From the NCBI GenBank assembly GCA_018241265.1, contig JAFEEF010000034.1, positions 1 to 64,000 of the forward strand: DNA of 64,000 nt, in the 5' to 3' direction. Each line of letters starts with the position of its first letter. Within the stretch, counting starts at the first letter, position 1. This stretch comes from Pseudomonadota bacterium. GTDB lineage: Bacteria > Pseudomonadota > Gammaproteobacteria > Burkholderiales > Burkholderiaceae_C. A model generated the notes under the pieces. The model ran no database searches and was not told where the DNA came from. It saw only the letters and a program-made list of their open reading frames with translations. Shown in pieces: positions 23,338-31,766 of the stretch. The position numbers were made by a program, and so were the translations under genes.

Positions 23338-24856
23338 CGGCGCCCAACCGATCAAGGTCGCGATCCTCGCCATGGGCGGGGAGGGCGGCGGGGTGCTGGC
23401 GGACTGGCTGGTCGACCTCGGCGAGTCCAACGGCTACATCGCGCAGACCACCTCGGTGCCGGGCGTGGCCCAGCGCACCGGCGCGACGATCTACTACGTC
23501 GAACTGTTTCCGGCGGCCGCCGCCGAGGCGCAAGGCCGGCCACCGATCCTGGCGCTGATGCCGCTGCCCGGCGACGTGGACGTCGTCCTCGCTTCGGAGC
23601 TCATGGAAGCGGGCCGCGCGATGCAACGCGGACTGGTCACCTTCGACCGCACCACGCTGGTCGCATCGACGCACCGCGTGTACGCGATCGCCGAGAAGTC
23701 CTCGATGGGCGATGGCCGTGTCGACTCGGACAACCTGCTCGCTCACGGCAATGCCGCGGCGAAGCGCTTCGTGCGATTCGACATGGCGAAGGTCGCCGAG
23801 GAAACGGGCAGCGTGATCAGCGCTGTGCTCTTCGGTGCCTTGGCCGGTACCGGCGCACTGCCGTTCGGCCGCAAGCAGTTCGAAGACACGATCGAGCGCG
23901 GCGGCGTCGGCGTGAAGGCGAGCCTCGAGGCCTTCGCCGCCGGCTTCGATCGCGCTTCCCGCGAAGAGACGAATGCGCAGGAATCGGCATCCGCCGAAGC
24001 GCCGGCCGATGTGCTGACGCCGACCGACCCGCAGGTACGGGCGCTGCTCGAGCGCGTGCGTGCCGAGTTGCCCGCCGGCGTACGTGCCACGGCCATCGAA
24101 GGCGTCCGCCGCTCGATCGACTACCAGGATCCCGCCTATGCGGCGCTGTACCTCGACCGCCTGAAGGGGCTGGTCGGTGTGGCGGGGTCGACGGACCAGG
24201 ACTTGCTCGTCGAGACGGCGCGCCACCTCGCGCTGTGGATGTCCTACGAGGACACGATCCGCGTGGCGGACCTCAAGACGCGCGCGAGCCGTTTCGAGCG
24301 GGTCGGCGCGGAAGTGAAGGTGCAGGGCGGCCAGATGCTCGACATCAACGAGTTCATGCATCCGCGCCTGCAGGAGATCTGCGAGACCTTGCCGGCCGGT
24401 CTCGGCCGCTGGCTGGAAAAGCCCGGTCTGGCTCGCAAGCTGGTCGAGCGTTTCACGCAGAAGGGCCGCGTCATCAAGACCAGCTCCTTGGGCGGCTTCC
24501 TGATGCTCTACACCGTGGCGCGCATGAAAGCGTGGCGCCGGAGCACGCAGCGCTTCGCGCTCGAGACGCAACGCATCGAGCAGTGGCTTCGGCGCATCGA
24601 GAGTGCCGCGCGAATCAATCCCCAGCTGGCACTCGAAATCGCCCAGTGCCAGCGACTGGTCAAGGGCTACAGCGACACGCACGAGCGCGGCTTGCGCAAC
24701 TACCAGACGGTGATGGCGGCCATGGACAAGGCTGGCGCGGCCATGGCGCCGGCCACGCTGCGGGAGCTTCGCGAAGCGGCGCTGGCCGACGAACACGGAC
24801 TCGAGCTCAAGGGTGTGCTGGCGCGCCTGGCGTTGCCGACGGAGCTGGCCGCATGA
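23327..24856 (+). CDS. 2-oxoacid:ferredoxin oxidoreductase beta subunit with DUF6537-type extension (IorB-like)
   Basis: A 509-residue partner of the preceding TPP subunit. The first 190 residues are the POR gamma-type domain (ILAMGGEGGGVLADWLVDLG, TTSVPGVAQRTGATIYYVEL, DVVLASELMEAGRAMQRGLV). The remaining 300 helical residues, with YDRLKGLVG-like YLDRLKGLVGVAG and VARMKAWRRSTQRFALET, match the long extension found on indolepyruvate oxidoreductase beta subunits of proteobacteria. AAGGAG precedes ATG 23327, which lies inside the end of the alpha gene. The following reductase gene overlaps by 4 nt. Confidence 0.88.
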   Translation: MRSDGAQPIKVAILAMGGEGGGVLADWLVDLGESNGYIAQTTSVPGVAQRTGATIYYVELFPAAAAEAQGRPPILALMPLPGDVDVVLASELMEAGRAMQRGLVTFDRTTLVASTHRVYAIAEKSSMGDGRVDSDNLLAHGNAAAKRFVRFDMAKVAEETGSVISAVLFGALAGTGALPFGRKQFEDTIERGGVGVKASLEAFAAGFDRASREETNAQESASAEAPADVLTPTDPQVRALLERVRAELPAGVRATAIEGVRRSIDYQDPAYAALYLDRLKGLVGVAGSTDQDLLVETARHLALWMSYEDTIRVADLKTRASRFERVGAEVKVQGGQMLDINEFMHPRLQEICETLPAGLGRWLEKPGLARKLVERFTQKGRVIKTSSLGGFLMLYTVARMKAWRRSTQRFALETQRIEQWLRRIESAARINPQLALEIAQCQRLVKGYSDTHERGLRNYQTVMAAMDKAGAAMAPATLRELREAALADEHGLELKGVLARLALPTELAA

Positions 24857-25839
24857 GCGCGACCGTGCTGTCCTTGAAAGTCGCGGACGTGCAGCAGCTC
24901 AATCCGCTGATCCGCCGCTTCCGTCTCGTCGCGCCGGATGGCGCGGCGCTGCCCTCGTTCACGGCCGGGGCGCACCTGCGGGTGCAGGTCACGCTTGCCG
25001 ATGGACGGCTCGACTGGCGCCACTATTCGCTGGTCAACTTCTCCACCGATGCGGCCGTCACCGAGAACCCGACGGAATACGCGATCGCCGTGCGCCTGGA
25101 GGGGGAAGGTCGTGGCGGCTCCCGTTTCATGCACGAGCGCGTGAAGCCCGGTGACACGCTGAGCATCGAGGCGCCGAAGAACGAGTTCCCGCTGCGGGTG
25201 CTGGACGGCTGCGCCGTGATGATCGCCGGCGGCATCGGCATCACGCCGATCACCGCGATGGCCGCCCAACGCAAGGCCGAGGGCCGCCCGGTGCGGCTGC
25301 ACTACGCCGCGCGCAGCCGTTCGCTGATGGCCTTCCTGCCCGAGCTGCAATCGCTGCTGTCCGACGACCTTCAACTGCATGCCGACGACGAGGCCGGCCG
25401 GCCGCTCGACATCGACGCGGTCCTCGACGGCTGCGAGTCGCATGACCAACTCTACGTCTGCGGCCCGAAGGTGATGCTGGACACGGTGCTGGCCAAGACG
25501 CAGGCCCGTGGGTGGACCCACGAGCGCGTGCACTTCGAGCTCTTCACCACGCCGGCGGCCGAGGGCGGCGACCGACCGATCGAGGTCGTGCTGGCCCAGA
25601 GCGGCAAGACGCTCACCGTGCCCGCGAAGCAGACGATCCTCGACTGCCTGATCGAGCAGGGCTGCGACCCGCTGTTCGACTGCAAGCGCGGCGAGTGCGG
25701 CGTGTGCTCGACGACGGTCATCGAAGGCGACATCGATCACCGCGACTACTTCCTGAGCGACGCCGAGAAGAAGAGCAACAAGGTGATGCAGATCTGCGTG
25801 TCCCGCTCTCGAAGCGGACGCATCGTTCTCGATCTCTAG
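24853..25839 (+). CDS. iadC: oxygenase reductase component (FMN/NADH/2Fe-2S, VanB/PDR type)
   Basis: A 328-residue class IA reductase that passes NAD(P)H electrons to a Rieske oxygenase. Order: FMN-binding barrel (about 1-105; HYSLVNFS), NAD-binding domain (about 106-225; MIAGGIGITPITAMAAQ, DQLYVCGPKVML) and a plant-type ferredoxin at the C-terminus (FDCKRGECGVC with the last Cys in MQICVS). It overlaps the upstream gene by ATGA and precedes the Rieske alpha gene by 15 nt, so it is the dedicated reductase. The symbol is used by analogy with the Variovorax IAA-degradation locus, from memory of the gene order. Confidence 0.9.
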   Translation: MSATVLSLKVADVQQLNPLIRRFRLVAPDGAALPSFTAGAHLRVQVTLADGRLDWRHYSLVNFSTDAAVTENPTEYAIAVRLEGEGRGGSRFMHERVKPGDTLSIEAPKNEFPLRVLDGCAVMIAGGIGITPITAMAAQRKAEGRPVRLHYAARSRSLMAFLPELQSLLSDDLQLHADDEAGRPLDIDAVLDGCESHDQLYVCGPKVMLDTVLAKTQARGWTHERVHFELFTTPAAEGGDRPIEVVLAQSGKTLTVPAKQTILDCLIEQGCDPLFDCKRGECGVCSTTVIEGDIDHRDYFLSDAEKKSNKVMQICVSRSRSGRIVLDL

Positions 25840-25854
25840 ACCCGAGGAAGCAGC

Positions 25855-27165
25855 ATGAGCCCTTATCGCGGACATCCCGATGCCGTGCGCGCGCTGGTCA
25901 AAGCCGACCGCGTGCACCGCGACCTGTACATCTCGCCCGAGGTGTTCGACCTCGAGCAGGAACACTTCTTTGCCAACACCTGGAACTACGTCGGCCATGA
26001 CAGCCAGATCCCGAAGAACGGCGACTACCTGACGGTGGACGTGGCAGGCCGGCCGCTGATCGTCGTGCGCCACACCGACGGCAGCGTGCGCGTGATGATG
26101 AACCGCTGCGCCCACAAGGGCAGCCGGCTGGTCAGCGACTGCGGCAACACGGGCAAGTTCTTCCGTTGCCCGTATCACGCCTGGACGTTCAAGACCGACG
26201 GCTCGCTGCTGGCGATCCCACTGAAGAACGGCTACGAGGGCACGCAGCTCCAGGAGTGCGAGTCGGCAAAGGGCTTGACGGCACTGAAGAACGTGCACGT
26301 GTACCGCGGCTTCGTCTTCGCCAAGCTCAACGACGTCGGTCCGAGCTTCGAAGACTACTTCGGCGACTCGCTCAGCTCGATCGACAACATGGCCGACCGC
26401 TCGCCGGAAGGACAGCTGGAGATCGCCGGCGGTTGCTTGCGGTACATGCACAACTGCAACTGGAAGATGTTCGTCGAGAACTTGAACGACACGATGCACC
26501 CGATGGTGGCGCACGAGTCGTCCGCCGGCACGGCCAAGCGCATGTGGGCCGACAAGCCGGCCGATACGCCCAAGCCCATGGCGATCGAGCAGTTCGTGCC
26601 ATTCATGTCCGACTACCAGTTCTTCGAGGACATGGGCGTGCGCGTGTTCGACAACGGCCACAGCTTCTCCGGCGTGCATTTCTCGATCCACAGCAAGTAC
26701 TCCGCGATCCCGGACTACGACGCCGCGATGAAGTCGGCCTACGGCGAGGAACGCACGCAGCAGATCCTCGGGCTGGCGCGTCACAACACGGTCTACTACC
26801 CCAGTCTCACGATCAAGGGCGCGATCCAGTCCATCCGCGTCGTGCGCCCGATCGCAGTGGACCGGACCTTGGTGGAGAGCTGGACCTTCCGCCTGAAGGG
26901 CGCGCCCGACGAGCTGCTGGCGCGCACCTGCATGTACAACCGGCTGATCAATTCGCCGTTCTCGGTCGTCGGCCACGACGATCTGCGCGCCTATCGCGGC
27001 ATCCAGGAAGGTCTGCACGCCAGCGGCAACGACTGGATCAGCCTGCACCGCAACTACGACGAGTCGGAGCTCCGGCAGAAGGACCTCACGACCAACGGCA
27101 CGAGCGAGGTCTCGATGCGCAACCAGTACCGCGCCTGGGCCCGGTACATGACCTTGACGATGTGA
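25855..27165 (+). CDS. iadD: Rieske aromatic ring-hydroxylating dioxygenase alpha subunit
   Basis: Catalytic subunit of 436 residues. The Rieske site is CAHKGSRL...FFRCPYHAWTF (about 26104-26190) and the mononuclear iron site is in ENLNDTMHPMVAHES (Asp-x2-His-x4-His, about 26473-26520). The C-terminal domain ends MRNQYRAWARYM. Together with the beta subunit and the reductase just upstream it forms a complete oxygenase without a separate ferredoxin. The arrangement matches iad loci, where this enzyme oxidises indole-3-acetate to dioxindole-3-acetate. That substrate is inference from context; anthranilate or other aryl acids cannot be excluded from sequence alone. Confidence 0.9.
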   Translation: MSPYRGHPDAVRALVKADRVHRDLYISPEVFDLEQEHFFANTWNYVGHDSQIPKNGDYLTVDVAGRPLIVVRHTDGSVRVMMNRCAHKGSRLVSDCGNTGKFFRCPYHAWTFKTDGSLLAIPLKNGYEGTQLQECESAKGLTALKNVHVYRGFVFAKLNDVGPSFEDYFGDSLSSIDNMADRSPEGQLEIAGGCLRYMHNCNWKMFVENLNDTMHPMVAHESSAGTAKRMWADKPADTPKPMAIEQFVPFMSDYQFFEDMGVRVFDNGHSFSGVHFSIHSKYSAIPDYDAAMKSAYGEERTQQILGLARHNTVYYPSLTIKGAIQSIRVVRPIAVDRTLVESWTFRLKGAPDELLARTCMYNRLINSPFSVVGHDDLRAYRGIQEGLHASGNDWISLHRNYDESELRQKDLTTNGTSEVSMRNQYRAWARYMTLTM

Positions 27166-27175
27166 GGACCGGGCC

Positions 27176-27655
27176 ATGAGCGTCACCCGACAGGATCTGA
27201 TCGACTTCGTCGTCCAGGAAGCGCGCCTGCTCGATGCCAAGCGCTTCGAGGAGTGGAACGCACTCTTTACCGACGATGCCTTCTACTGGGTTCCCCTGGC
27301 GCCCGACCAGAAGGACGGCATCAACCACACCTCGCACATGTACGAGGACAAGTTGCTGCGCGAACTCCGCATCGAGCGCCTGAAGAGCCCGCGGGCGTTC
27401 TCGCAGCAGCCGCCCAGCCGCTGCCATCACCTGCTGCAGATGCCGACCGTCGAAGCGTTCGACGAAGCCGGCAATGCCTTCGTCGTGCGCAGCGAGTTCC
27501 ACTACACCGAGTCGCAAGGCGACGACATGCAGATGTACGTCGGTACCTGCTTCCATCATCTCGCGGTGCAGGGCGGCCAGCTGAAGATGACGCTCAAGCG
27601 CGTCAACCTGCTCAACTGCGACGCTGCCTTGCCCGCGGTGCAGCTCTTCATCTGA
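27176..27655 (+). CDS. iadE: ring-hydroxylating dioxygenase beta subunit
   Basis: A 159-residue NTF2-fold structural subunit: VVQEARLLDAKRFEEWNALFTDDAFYWVPL at the N-terminus, SRCHHLLQMP and VRSEFHYTE in the sheet, and TLKRVNLLNCDA near the end, all standard for small dioxygenase subunits. It starts 10 nt after the alpha gene and is followed closely by the ligase. It completes the hetero-oligomeric oxygenase. Confidence 0.9.
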   Translation: MSVTRQDLIDFVVQEARLLDAKRFEEWNALFTDDAFYWVPLAPDQKDGINHTSHMYEDKLLRELRIERLKSPRAFSQQPPSRCHHLLQMPTVEAFDEAGNAFVVRSEFHYTESQGDDMQMYVGTCFHHLAVQGGQLKMTLKRVNLLNCDAALPAVQLFI

Positions 27656-27662
27656 CGTGCCG

Positions 27663-29285
27663 ATGAATACGGTCTACCAGAGGTTCCGCGAGACCGCGGA
27701 CCAGGCCGGGCAGGGCGACTTCCTGTTCGTCGACGCGGTCACCGCCCAGGCCTACGACGTCCCCGCCGGTCGCGTCGGCTGGGGCGAGGCGAAGGCCGAG
27801 GTCGAACGCCTGCGAGAGGCCTACGGCGCCGCGGGCTACGGTCATGGCCACCGCGTCGGCCTGCTGCTCGAAAACCGGCCTGCGTTCCTGTACCACTGGT
27901 TTGCGCTCAACGGCGTCGGCGCCAGCGTGGTGCCTATCAATGCCGACATGCGCTCGGCCGAGCTCGAATACCTCATCGGCCACAGCGAGATCTGCCTGGC
28001 CGTCACGCTGCCTCGACGCGAGGACGACCTGCGCGCCGCTGCGAAGGCCGCCGGCATCCGCTGCGAGACGGTGATGCTGGGCGCGTCGCAGATGCCGCGG
28101 GCCCCGGTCGCTGCCCCGCTCGCCGCTCAGCCCGTCGATGCCTCGACCGAGTGCGCGCTGCTCTACACCTCGGGCACCACGGGCCGTCCCAAGGGCTGCC
28201 GTCTGGGCAACGCGTACTTCCTGCGTGCCGGCGAGTGGTACGCCGAACTCGACGGCGTTTGCTCGGTGGTGCCCGGCCGGGAGCGCATCATCACGCCGCT
28301 TCCGCTGAACCACGTCAACGCCATGGCGTTCTCGACCATGGTGGTGCTCACGGCCGGTGGATGCCTCATCCAGCTCGATCGCTTCCACCCCAGGAGCTGG
28401 TGGCGCAGCGTCCGCGACAGCGGCGCGACGATCGTGCACTACCTGGGCGTGATGCCGGCGATGCTGCTCTCCACGCCCGCGTCGGAGCAGGACAAGCAGC
28501 ATCGAGTGCGCTGGGGTTTCGGCGCCGGTGTCGACAAGAGGAACCATGCGCCGTTCGAGGAGCGCTTCGGTTTCCCGCTGGTGGAAGCCTGGGCGATGAC
28601 CGAGACCGGCGCGGCGGCCTGCATCATGGCCAACCGCGGACCCCGGAACATCGGCACCAGCTGCTTCGGCAAGCCCGAGTCCTTCGTCGACGTCCGCCTG
28701 GTCGACGAGACCGGCGACGACGTGCCGCCCGGCACCCCGGGCGAGCTGCTGGTGCGTTCGTCCGGCGACGATCCGCGCCGCCACTTCTTCTCCGGCTACC
28801 TCAAGGACGACGCCGCGACGAACGAAGCGTGGCAGCTCGGCTGGTTCCACACCGGCGACATGGTGCGCCGGGACGATCAGGGCTTGCTCTACTTCGTCGA
28901 CCGCAAGAAAAACGTCATCCGCCGCAGCGGCGAGAACATCTCGGCGGTCGAAGTGGAGAGCGTGCTCAACCAGCACCCGGCGGTGAAGACGGCCGCCGTC
29001 GCCGCCACGCCCGACGACGTGCGCGGCGACGAGGTCATCGCCTGCATCATCCCGCGCGATCCCGTCTCGCCTGTGGACCGCGACGCGGTGGCCCGCAGCA
29101 TCGTCGAGTACGCGCTCGCGCACCTGGCGTACTACAAGGCGCCCGGCTACGTCGCCTTGGTCGACGAGCTGCCGTTGACGGCCTCGCAGAAGATCCAGCG
29201 TGGCCAGTTGCGTGACCTTGCGCGCGCCCTGCCGGGTCAGGCCGCCTGCGTGGACACGCGCGCCATGAAGAAGAGGCAGCCGTGA
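27663..29285 (+). CDS. AMP-forming acyl-CoA ligase
   Basis: A 540-residue member of the adenylate-forming (ANL) family, close in style to crotonobetaine/carnitine- and aryl-acid-CoA ligases. Motifs: LYTSGTTGRPKGC (A3), VEAWAMTETGAA (A5), WFHTGDMVRRDDQGLLYFVDRKKNVIRRSGENIS (A7-A8) and TASQKIQRGQ with the catalytic Lys (A10). I used ATG 27663; GTG 27657 is an alternative and neither has a clear ribosome site. The thiolase-like gene overlaps its stop by 4 nt. In the proposed pathway it activates dioxindole-3-acetate to its CoA ester, which fits a downstream step that needs a beta-hydroxyacyl-CoA. Confidence 0.88.
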   Translation: MNTVYQRFRETADQAGQGDFLFVDAVTAQAYDVPAGRVGWGEAKAEVERLREAYGAAGYGHGHRVGLLLENRPAFLYHWFALNGVGASVVPINADMRSAELEYLIGHSEICLAVTLPRREDDLRAAAKAAGIRCETVMLGASQMPRAPVAAPLAAQPVDASTECALLYTSGTTGRPKGCRLGNAYFLRAGEWYAELDGVCSVVPGRERIITPLPLNHVNAMAFSTMVVLTAGGCLIQLDRFHPRSWWRSVRDSGATIVHYLGVMPAMLLSTPASEQDKQHRVRWGFGAGVDKRNHAPFEERFGFPLVEAWAMTETGAAACIMANRGPRNIGTSCFGKPESFVDVRLVDETGDDVPPGTPGELLVRSSGDDPRRHFFSGYLKDDAATNEAWQLGWFHTGDMVRRDDQGLLYFVDRKKNVIRRSGENISAVEVESVLNQHPAVKTAAVAATPDDVRGDEVIACIIPRDPVSPVDRDAVARSIVEYALAHLAYYKAPGYVALVDELPLTASQKIQRGQLRDLARALPGQAACVDTRAMKKRQP

Positions 29286-30451
29286 AGCGACGCATGTCCT
29301 ACGAAGGCGTCGCGGTCGCCGTGCCGGTCACGGTGCCCTACGTGCGCTACTCGACGCACGGCGCGCATTGGTTCATCGGCCAGGCCCTCGAGGCCCTGGT
29401 CCGCGAGTCCGGCATCGACAAGGCGCAGATCGACGGCCTCACGATCTCGAGCTTCTCGCTCGGGCCGGACACCGCGGTCGGCGTCACCCAGCACATGGGC
29501 CTGTCGCCGCGCTGGCTGGACCACATCCCCAATGGCGGCGCGTCGGGCGTGATGGCGCTGCGCCGCGCGGCGCGCGCCGTGCAGGCCGGCGATGCCGACA
29601 TCGTGGCCTGCGTGTCCGGCGACACCAACCACGTCGACTCGTTCCGCCTGATGCTCGGTGGCTTCAGCTACTTCGCGCGCGACGCGAGCTACCCGTACGG
29701 CTCCGGCGGCCCGAACTCGATCTTCGCGTTCATCACCGCCAACTACATGCGCACTTTCGGCGCGACCCGCGAGGACTTCGGGCGCATCGCGGTCGCGCAG
29801 CGGGCGAACGCGCTGAAAAACCCGAACGCCATGTTCAAGAAGCCGCTGACGATGGACGAGTACATGAGTGCCCGTCCCATCTCCGATCCGGTGCATCTGT
29901 TCGACTGCGTGATGCCCTGCGCGGGCGGCGAAGCCTTCCTCGTGATGCGCGGGGAGAAGGCCCGCGAGCTGGGTCTGCCGCATGCCGTCGTCCGCGGTGC
30001 CATCGAGCGGCACAACGCCTATTCGGACGATCCGATCATGGTCCGCGGCGGCTGGGCGGTGGACCGCGACGACCTCTATGCGCAAGCCGGCGTCCAGCCT
30101 GCCGACATCGACTTCGTGCAGACCTACGACGACTATCCGGTCATCGTGATGCTGCAGTTCGAGGACCTGGGCTTCTGCGGCAAGGGCGAAGGTCCCGCCT
30201 TCGTCCGGTCGCGCTCGCTGACCTGCGACGGCGACTTCCCGAACAACACGTCGGGCGGCCAGCTGTCGGCGGGCCAGGCCGGGGCGGCGGGCGGCTTCCT
30301 CGGCATGACCGAGGCCATCCGGCAACTGACGAACGCGGCCGGCGATCGCTCGGTGCGCGATGCCAAGCTCGGCCTGGTCACCGGCTTCGGCATGGTCACG
30401 TACGACAGGTGCCTGTGCACGGGCGCCGTCATCCTGGGGGCGAGCGCATGA
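29282..30451 (+). CDS. thiolase-fold protein without the nucleophilic Cys (Ltp2/SCP-x-like, probable retro-aldolase)
   Basis: A 389-residue SCP-x/lipid-transfer-type thiolase-fold protein. The strand-helix segment where thiolases carry the acylated Cys reads HIPNGGASGVMAL, with Ala87 in the Cys position. The second half has QTYDDYPVIVMLQFEDLGF, NTSGGQLSAGQAGAAGGFLG and a terminal TYDRCLCTGAVIL. It is followed by a DUF35 zinc-ribbon/OB-fold domain, the obligate partner of Ltp-type proteins such as the steroid side-chain retro-aldolase Ltp2-ChsH2, which also lacks classical thiolase chemistry. I therefore infer aldol cleavage of a beta-hydroxyacyl-CoA. It starts with GTG in an overlap with the ligase stop; ATG 29294 is the alternative. 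Confidence 0.82.
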   Translation: MKRRMSYEGVAVAVPVTVPYVRYSTHGAHWFIGQALEALVRESGIDKAQIDGLTISSFSLGPDTAVGVTQHMGLSPRWLDHIPNGGASGVMALRRAARAVQAGDADIVACVSGDTNHVDSFRLMLGGFSYFARDASYPYGSGGPNSIFAFITANYMRTFGATREDFGRIAVAQRANALKNPNAMFKKPLTMDEYMSARPISDPVHLFDCVMPCAGGEAFLVMRGEKARELGLPHAVVRGAIERHNAYSDDPIMVRGGWAVDRDDLYAQAGVQPADIDFVQTYDDYPVIVMLQFEDLGFCGKGEGPAFVRSRSLTCDGDFPNNTSGGQLSAGQAGAAGGFLGMTEAIRQLTNAAGDRSVRDAKLGLVTGFGMVTYDRCLCTGAVILGASA

Positions 30452-30509
30452 GCGTGCCGGGCCGCTCCCAAACGCTCATCCCGCAGCGCGCAGCGCGGAG
30501 GGTTGCCCA

Positions 30510-31766
30510 ATGACGATGCCGCTGATGAAGCCCAAGCGCAAGAACCCGGTTCTGCGCACGCGGCAGATGAACCTGCCGCCGTGGTCGCGCGGACGGGTCG
30601 CGCTCGGCATGACCGCGGCCGCGTCGGAAGGACGCTTCGAGCTGCAGGTCTGCCGGCAGTGCCAGGCCGTGCAGTACCCGCCGCGCGAAGCCTGCCATCG
30701 CTGCCTGTCGCCCAAGCTGAAGTGGACGGCGCAATCGGGCGAGGGCACCTTGCTCGCGGACACGCGCCTGCACCACAGCAACGACCTCTTCTTCCGCGAG
30801 CGCCTGCCCTGGCGGCTCGGCATGGTCCATCTCGACGCGGGGCCCACCGTCATCGTGCACATGCACGACGAGATCGGGTCGCCGCCGCAGCGCGTGCGCG
30901 TGGGCGCCCGGCTGGACCGCGCCGGACAGGCGGTGCTCATCGGTTTTCCCAACGAAGGGAGCGAACACATGTCAGACGACAGGATGCTGCGCGAGATGGC
31001 CAGCGATCCGAAGTTCCGCAAGGTGCTGGTCACCGACGGCAAGACGGCCGTCGGCCAGGCGATCGTCAAGGCGCTGGTCAAGGCCGGCGCCGACATCGTC
31101 TGGGTCGGCCATGCGGAGCCCTGGAAGAAGCTGCCGGGCCTGGACGACATCACCTCGATGAAGGAGGTGACGCTGGTGCCGCTGGACCTCACGAACGAAC
31201 GCTCGGTGACGGAGCTCGCCGGCGAGATCGGCGGCAAGGTCGACATCGTCATCAACAACGCCGAGGTGCACCGAGCTTTCGGCATCGGCGGTCGCCGCGG
31301 CACCGACGTGGCCCGTGCCGAGATGGACATCAACTACTTCGGCCTGTTGCGCCTCGCACAAGGATTCGCGCCTGCGTTGAAGGGCCGCTCGGCCGATGGC
31401 GTCACGCACGCGGCCGCGTGGGTGAACCTGCTGTCCATCTACGCGCTGGCCAACTTCCCGCCGCACGGCACGTACTCGGCCTCGAAGGCCGCGGCGCTGT
31501 CGCTGTCGCAATGCCTGCGCGCCGAGATGCGTCCGGCCGGCATCCGCGTCGTCAACGTGTTCCCCGGTCCCATCGACGACGAATGGAACCAGAACCTGCC
31601 GCCGCCGAAGGTCGCGCCCTCGGCCCTGGCGAGCGCGATCGTGAACGCGCTCAAGCAGGGCGTGGAGGACGTGTATCCCGGCGAAGCCGCGCAGGAGTGG
31701 CTGGAGCGCTGGCGCGACAACCCCAAGGTGCTGGAGCGCGAGCTGGCTGCCGGAGGCGGGCAATGA
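30510..31766 (+). CDS. fusion of DUF35 zinc-ribbon/OB-fold and short-chain dehydrogenase
   Basis: A single 418-residue frame with two parts. Residues 1-150 are a DUF35-type protein: rubredoxin-like zinc knuckle CRQC (48-51) and CHRC (62-65), then an OB-fold with GEGTLLADTRLHHSNDLFF and PWRLGMVHLDAGPTVIVHMHD. From Met154 (ATG 30969) an SDR follows: VLVTDGKTAVGQAIVKALVKAGADIVWVG, VDIVINNAEVH, and catalytic HGTYSASKAAALSLSQ (Tyr-x3-Lys). GAAGGGAG lies 6 nt before ATG 30969, so the SDR may also be made separately. The SDR's Rossmann Gly motif is atypical (TDGKTAVGQA). The DUF35 part should bind the thiolase-like protein. Confidence 0.85.
   Translation: MTMPLMKPKRKNPVLRTRQMNLPPWSRGRVALGMTAAASEGRFELQVCRQCQAVQYPPREACHRCLSPKLKWTAQSGEGTLLADTRLHHSNDLFFRERLPWRLGMVHLDAGPTVIVHMHDEIGSPPQRVRVGARLDRAGQAVLIGFPNEGSEHMSDDRMLREMASDPKFRKVLVTDGKTAVGQAIVKALVKAGADIVWVGHAEPWKKLPGLDDITSMKEVTLVPLDLTNERSVTELAGEIGGKVDIVINNAEVHRAFGIGGRRGTDVARAEMDINYFGLLRLAQGFAPALKGRSADGVTHAAAWVNLLSIYALANFPPHGTYSASKAAALSLSQCLRAEMRPAGIRVVNVFPGPIDDEWNQNLPPPKVAPSALASAIVNALKQGVEDVYPGEAAQEWLERWRDNPKVLERELAAGGGQ

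Noticed and set aside
21139..23430. 763-codon minus-strand frame opposite the IorA-like gene
   Set aside because: The plus-strand protein has clear TPP and Fe-S motifs; the reverse frame is compositionally biased and featureless.
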